Shown: positions 4,446 through 7,267 of the stretch, piece by piece | How the letters are laid out: the number at the start of each line of letters is the position of its first letter | How positions within the stretch are numbered: the first letter of the stretch is position 1 | Assembly (NCBI GenBank): GCA_903835275.1 | Contig: CAILMK010000499.1 | Location: forward strand, 1-7,267 | Source of the DNA: an uncultured bacterium | GTDB lineage: Bacteria > Bacteroidota > Bacteroidia > CAILMK01 | Reading direction: 5' to 3' | DNA length: 7,267 bases | Notes under the pieces: generated by a model | What the model saw: only the letters and a program-made list of their open reading frames with translations | Database searches by the model: none | What the model was told of the DNA's origin: nothing | Made by a program: the position numbers and the translations under genes

Positions 4446-7178
4446 CTACTGTACCACCAAAGTCCTGCTTAATTTTTCTTCGCTATTTTGGATGGTGACA
4501 TAATAAATTCCTTTTGGCAATGCCATCATTGGTATCTGAATAGTATTTATTCCGGAATTTAATTTTTCAGAACGTTTTGAAATAACGGATTTTCCTTCTT
4601 CATTCAGGAGATCAAGATAGATGGATTCGCTCTTTTCATCTTCAATGGAAATATTGAGGGCGTCGCCTTTTAATATGGGATCAGGATATATTTTGAAGGA
4701 TTTATACTTGATAGAGCTATGTCCTTTATCTATTCCAGCCACCTGGTTCAGCGCAGTAATATTCGCACTGAAAACTCCACCACCATAGGTTGAAATTGCC
4801 ACAAACCCATCAGAATTCCTGGTATCAATCATCGTTACTATGTTATTGGTAATACCCATGGAATCCTGCTGTATCCATGTGGTGCTGCCTCCATTTAATG
4901 AATCGCAGCTATACAATCCGGTGCTGGTTCCAATCAGGTAGACAGGTTTATTTTGTACTGTCATAATGGAGCCCCATCTGCACGAAGGACCATTACCTGA
5001 GCCGTCAGAAAACTGTTCCAGATTCCCGGAAATATCTGTCCATGTTGTTCCGGCATCAGTTGTGTAAAAAAGACTTGGAATATCATAGTTTGAAAAAACA
5101 ACAATCATTTCATCCGGGTTCTGGGGAGAAATGGCAATGCTGTTTATATAAGCTCCAAGGGGGAAATTCGTACCGGTAATGGTTGTTATTTTCCGGGTGG
5201 AAGCGTTGCTTGCATTATCCATACGGAATAAAGTTGCCTTGCCTGTTCCGTAAACGAGCCGGTCGGAAGGAGATATTGTAAGTGCACTTATAAGTGTATC
5301 CGCACTTCCTGCATAACTCCAGCCAAGAAAAGCCACCGAAGTTGGAAGCTGGCTCTGAAGAGGAATTTGTGTTACATCATCATTCACCAATATGCTATAC
5401 CCGTCAACATAATACATTCTTTTTTCATTTTTAGGATCCACGGCAAACGGATTCACGAATTGCCTGTTAATACTGGAGGGGTCAAGCCTGGCCCATAAAT
5501 TCGGATTTCCGTTTTTATCCAGTTGGGTTCTTATAATTTGTCCGTATTGTGAGGAAACATAATAATCTTTTCCATTATTAGCAATATAGCTAAAGCATCC
5601 GTCGCTTTTTCCGACCATGTTCCAGGAAGCCTGCCCGTTATTGGAATTACTCATATAGGAGCCGTTATCCTGAAGTCCACCCACTACCTGGTTATCCCCG
5701 GCTGAATCATGATTAATGCCAATGGAATAAAACTGCGTTGTGATGAATCCGCGGTTTAATGGTGTCCAGATTATGGAATCGGTATTGTCATTATTCCTGA
5801 ATATTCCTCCATCGCAGCCGGAGAGCATTTTATTAGGATTGGATGGATAAAAAACCAGGGCGTGCTGGTCCGGATGATGATTAGGATATAGCTGGTAATT
5901 TACACCGGATGTACTGATGTCGTATCCTCCGATCACCTTGTAATTTTTTAATGTACTGAAGGCATCAGTAGAGCGATATAGATTAGTGCCTCCAAGGAAA
6001 ACCGTATTGCTGTCCCCGGGTTTTACCTTCACAATAATATTGTATCCATACTGTGTATTGAAACTTCCTAATTCAGTATTATCAGAAGGGAGATTGTTGG
6101 ATATGTCCGTCCAAATGCCATTTGTTCCGCTGCCGTCACCGCTTACGTACCTGTATTTCCAAAAGCTTGCATAGTCGCCGGTGTTTGCAAAATATTTGCC
6201 CTGCCCCGGCGTATTCCCCATGATGTATAAAGTGTTTTCATTATTAGGGTCAATACACATTGTCATAGCTTCGTAGTATGTGGGAAATGATGATGGAGTA
6301 ATGTTAGTAAAATTAATTCCATCTACAGAACGGTAAATTCCCGGAATAGTACCGAAGCAACTACGGTATGCATATACAATTCCTGTACTTGTTACGGCTA
6401 CGTCTGTATAATAGGAGTATGTATTTTTCTGGCCGAACCAGGTTATTCCGTCATCAGTACTTCTGTTTATTTCTCCGTGCATGGCGGCGTATAAAATATC
6501 GTGTACAGTATCAATGGCAAGGTTATAAATAAAATCAAAATCGGATATTTGTGACTGTGGATGGTAATCGCTGGTTGCAGCAAGTTTGGACCATGTTTTA
6601 CCGCTGTCTAGCGATCTTAAAATTCCGTTTCCAAGAAAGTATGCACTTGATGTACCTCCTGAACCGCTGCCGAAATCTTCGCCGGTTCCTGCATACCAGA
6701 TATTATTTTTTCCGAGTGAAGTATTTTGGATAATGCACGATATATTTATATCCTGCATGGTGTCACTTACTTTTTTCCACGTCATTCCGGAGTCAATACT
6801 TCTCCAGATGCCACCGGTAACACCTCCTGCAATAATTATATTTTCATTGGTGATATCTATTCCTATGGCACGGGTACGTCCCCCAACATTCCATGGCTCC
6901 CGGCTTTTCCAGGTCAAACCGTTTTTATCCATCGTATTTCCTAAAGAAGAATTTACAGGAAGGGTAGCTGCAAAAGCCAGTTCTTTTTTGCGAATGTGAT
7001 AAGGAATTTGTTTAGTGGTTGGATCAGCGAGCATCCGCTGTTCGTACAAGCTGCGCGCTTTTATATCTTCATCTTCTCCTTCAGACTTGGAGATCATTTT
7101 TGAATTTCTGTACGAACATGATTGCAGTGCCAGTGATGCAATACTTACAAAAATGAGAAGAATGGATCTGTTTTTCAT
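4446..7178 (-). CDS. Exported Asp-box (BNR/VPS10-like) beta-propeller with T9SS type A sorting domain, copy B
   Basis: A 910-residue tandem paralogue of the protein at 1586-4327, aligning almost without gaps; in the ungapped stretch 91-160 I count 51 of 70 identical residues. The same parts appear in order. The signal peptide ends in LQS-Cys21. An acidic cluster SEGEDEDIKAR spans 32-42, and a pro-region-like segment runs to about 75. Asp boxes are SIDSGMTW (127-134), SLDSGKTW (189-196), STDDGITW (240-247) and TTDAGTTW (706-713). The central motifs are HHPDQHA (434-440), GCDGG (454-458) and GGLQDNG (500-506). The T9SS type A domain spans about 828-910, has YPDP at 831 in place of the usual YPNP, and ends in KLSRTLVVQ. 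The ATG at 7176-7178 directly precedes the signal peptide. It starts 24 bp after the stop of an AraC-type regulator on the same strand, so co-transcription or direct control is plausible. Ligand or substrate is unknown. Confidence 0.85.
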   Translation of the reverse strand: MKNRSILLIFVSIASLALQSCSYRNSKMISKSEGEDEDIKARSLYEQRMLADPTTKQIPYHIRKKELAFAATLPVNSSLGNTMDKNGLTWKSREPWNVGGRTRAIGIDITNENIIIAGGVTGGIWRSIDSGMTWKKVSDTMQDINISCIIQNTSLGKNNIWYAGTGEDFGSGSGGTSSAYFLGNGILRSLDSGKTWSKLAATSDYHPQSQISDFDFIYNLAIDTVHDILYAAMHGEINRSTDDGITWFGQKNTYSYYTDVAVTSTGIVYAYRSCFGTIPGIYRSVDGINFTNITPSSFPTYYEAMTMCIDPNNENTLYIMGNTPGQGKYFANTGDYASFWKYRYVSGDGSGTNGIWTDISNNLPSDNTELGSFNTQYGYNIIVKVKPGDSNTVFLGGTNLYRSTDAFSTLKNYKVIGGYDISTSGVNYQLYPNHHPDQHALVFYPSNPNKMLSGCDGGIFRNNDNTDSIIWTPLNRGFITTQFYSIGINHDSAGDNQVVGGLQDNGSYMSNSNNGQASWNMVGKSDGCFSYIANNGKDYYVSSQYGQIIRTQLDKNGNPNLWARLDPSSINRQFVNPFAVDPKNEKRMYYVDGYSILVNDDVTQIPLQSQLPTSVAFLGWSYAGSADTLISALTISPSDRLVYGTGKATLFRMDNASNASTRKITTITGTNFPLGAYINSIAISPQNPDEMIVVFSNYDIPSLFYTTDAGTTWTDISGNLEQFSDGSGNGPSCRWGSIMTVQNKPVYLIGTSTGLYSCDSLNGGSTTWIQQDSMGITNNIVTMIDTRNSDGFVAISTYGGGVFSANITALNQVAGIDKGHSSIKYKSFKIYPDPILKGDALNISIEDEKSESIYLDLLNEEGKSVISKRSEKLNSGINTIQIPMMALPKGIYYVTIQNSEEKLSRTLVVQ

Positions 7179-7202
7179 TTTGATGATTTATTTACTGTGT
7201 AT

Positions 7203-7267
7203 TTATACCACCTTTACTTCTATCTTGCGGTACTTGTTCCTGTATTCAATTGGTGATATTCCGGTAA
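7203..7267 (-). CDS. AraC-type HTH transcriptional regulator, C-terminal end (partial)
   Basis: Only the last 20 codons and the TAA are inside the window; the 5' part lies beyond the right edge. They read TGISPIEYRNKYRKIEVKVV. The GISPxEYRxKYR pattern is the hallmark of the end of the second helix-turn-helix of AraC/XylS-type DNA-binding domains. In Bacteroidota this domain occurs in stand-alone AraC regulators and at the C-terminus of hybrid two-component sensors, and the fragment cannot tell the two apart. The other two frames on this strand contain stops in this stretch. The stop is 24 bp upstream of the copy B propeller gene with no terminator between, which suggests a functional link. 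Confidence 0.7.
   Translation of the reverse strand, partial: TGISPIEYRNKYRKIEVKVV

Noticed and set aside
5986..6999. Open frames on the + strand at 5986-6174, 6551-6733, 6586-6999 and 6726-6944
   Set aside because: They are antisense shadows of copy B; 6586-6999 mirrors the frame at 3807-4148 only because the two coding sequences are paralogous.
1586..7178. Sialidase or GH74 xyloglucanase function for the propellers
   Set aside because: Asp boxes are structural and occur in many propellers; I cannot identify the catalytic Arg triad of sialidases or the catalytic Asp pair of GH74.
1..7267. CRISPR array, tRNA, rRNA, insertion sequence or attachment site
   Set aside because: No regularly spaced repeats, cloverleaf, transposase motif or flanking target duplication was seen on either strand.

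Overview
The window looks like chromosomal DNA of a Bacteroidota bacterium, probably a Chitinophagia- or Sphingobacteriia-type member. Three things point there. Two large secreted proteins end in a type IX secretion (T9SS) type A sorting domain. A TAnnTTTG-type -7 promoter box lies just upstream of a start codon. Ribosome-binding sites of the AGGAGG kind are absent before the starts. No mobile element, CRISPR array, rRNA or tRNA is visible.

Left part, + strand (1-1527): a 42-codon open frame (21-149) of unknown function is followed by a tight REP-like palindrome (155-171) and a strong intrinsic terminator (211-240). A Bacteroidota-type promoter box (275-282) then precedes a small exported protein with the HEQLHFD and YDSETEHG motifs of the DUF922 predicted zinc protease family (287-877). 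Directly behind it, 17 nt after its stop, lies a soluble protein that resembles DUF4304 and has no ATG start (895-1527).

Right part, - strand (1586-7267): reading right to left there is the last 20 codons of an AraC-type HTH regulator (7203-7267, cut by the window edge). After 24 nt comes a 910-residue beta-propeller protein (4446-7178), and after 118 nt its tandem paralogue of 913 residues (1586-4327). Both paralogues have the same plan: a signal peptide ending in a lipobox-like LQSC, a conserved acidic, pro-region-like N-terminus, several Asp-box (BNR/VPS10-like) repeats, a central HHPDQHA / GCDGG / GGLQDNG signature, and a T9SS type A C-terminal domain. They meet the + strand genes tail to tail at a 7-bp hairpin (1551-1570).

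The most interesting point is the pair of duplicated propellers that seem to carry both a lipoprotein signal and a T9SS sorting domain, two export signals not normally expected on one protein. They may be controlled by the regulator just upstream. No complete new system can be demonstrated from this window. Enzymatic function of the propellers is not established, and family names are given from motifs recognised by eye.
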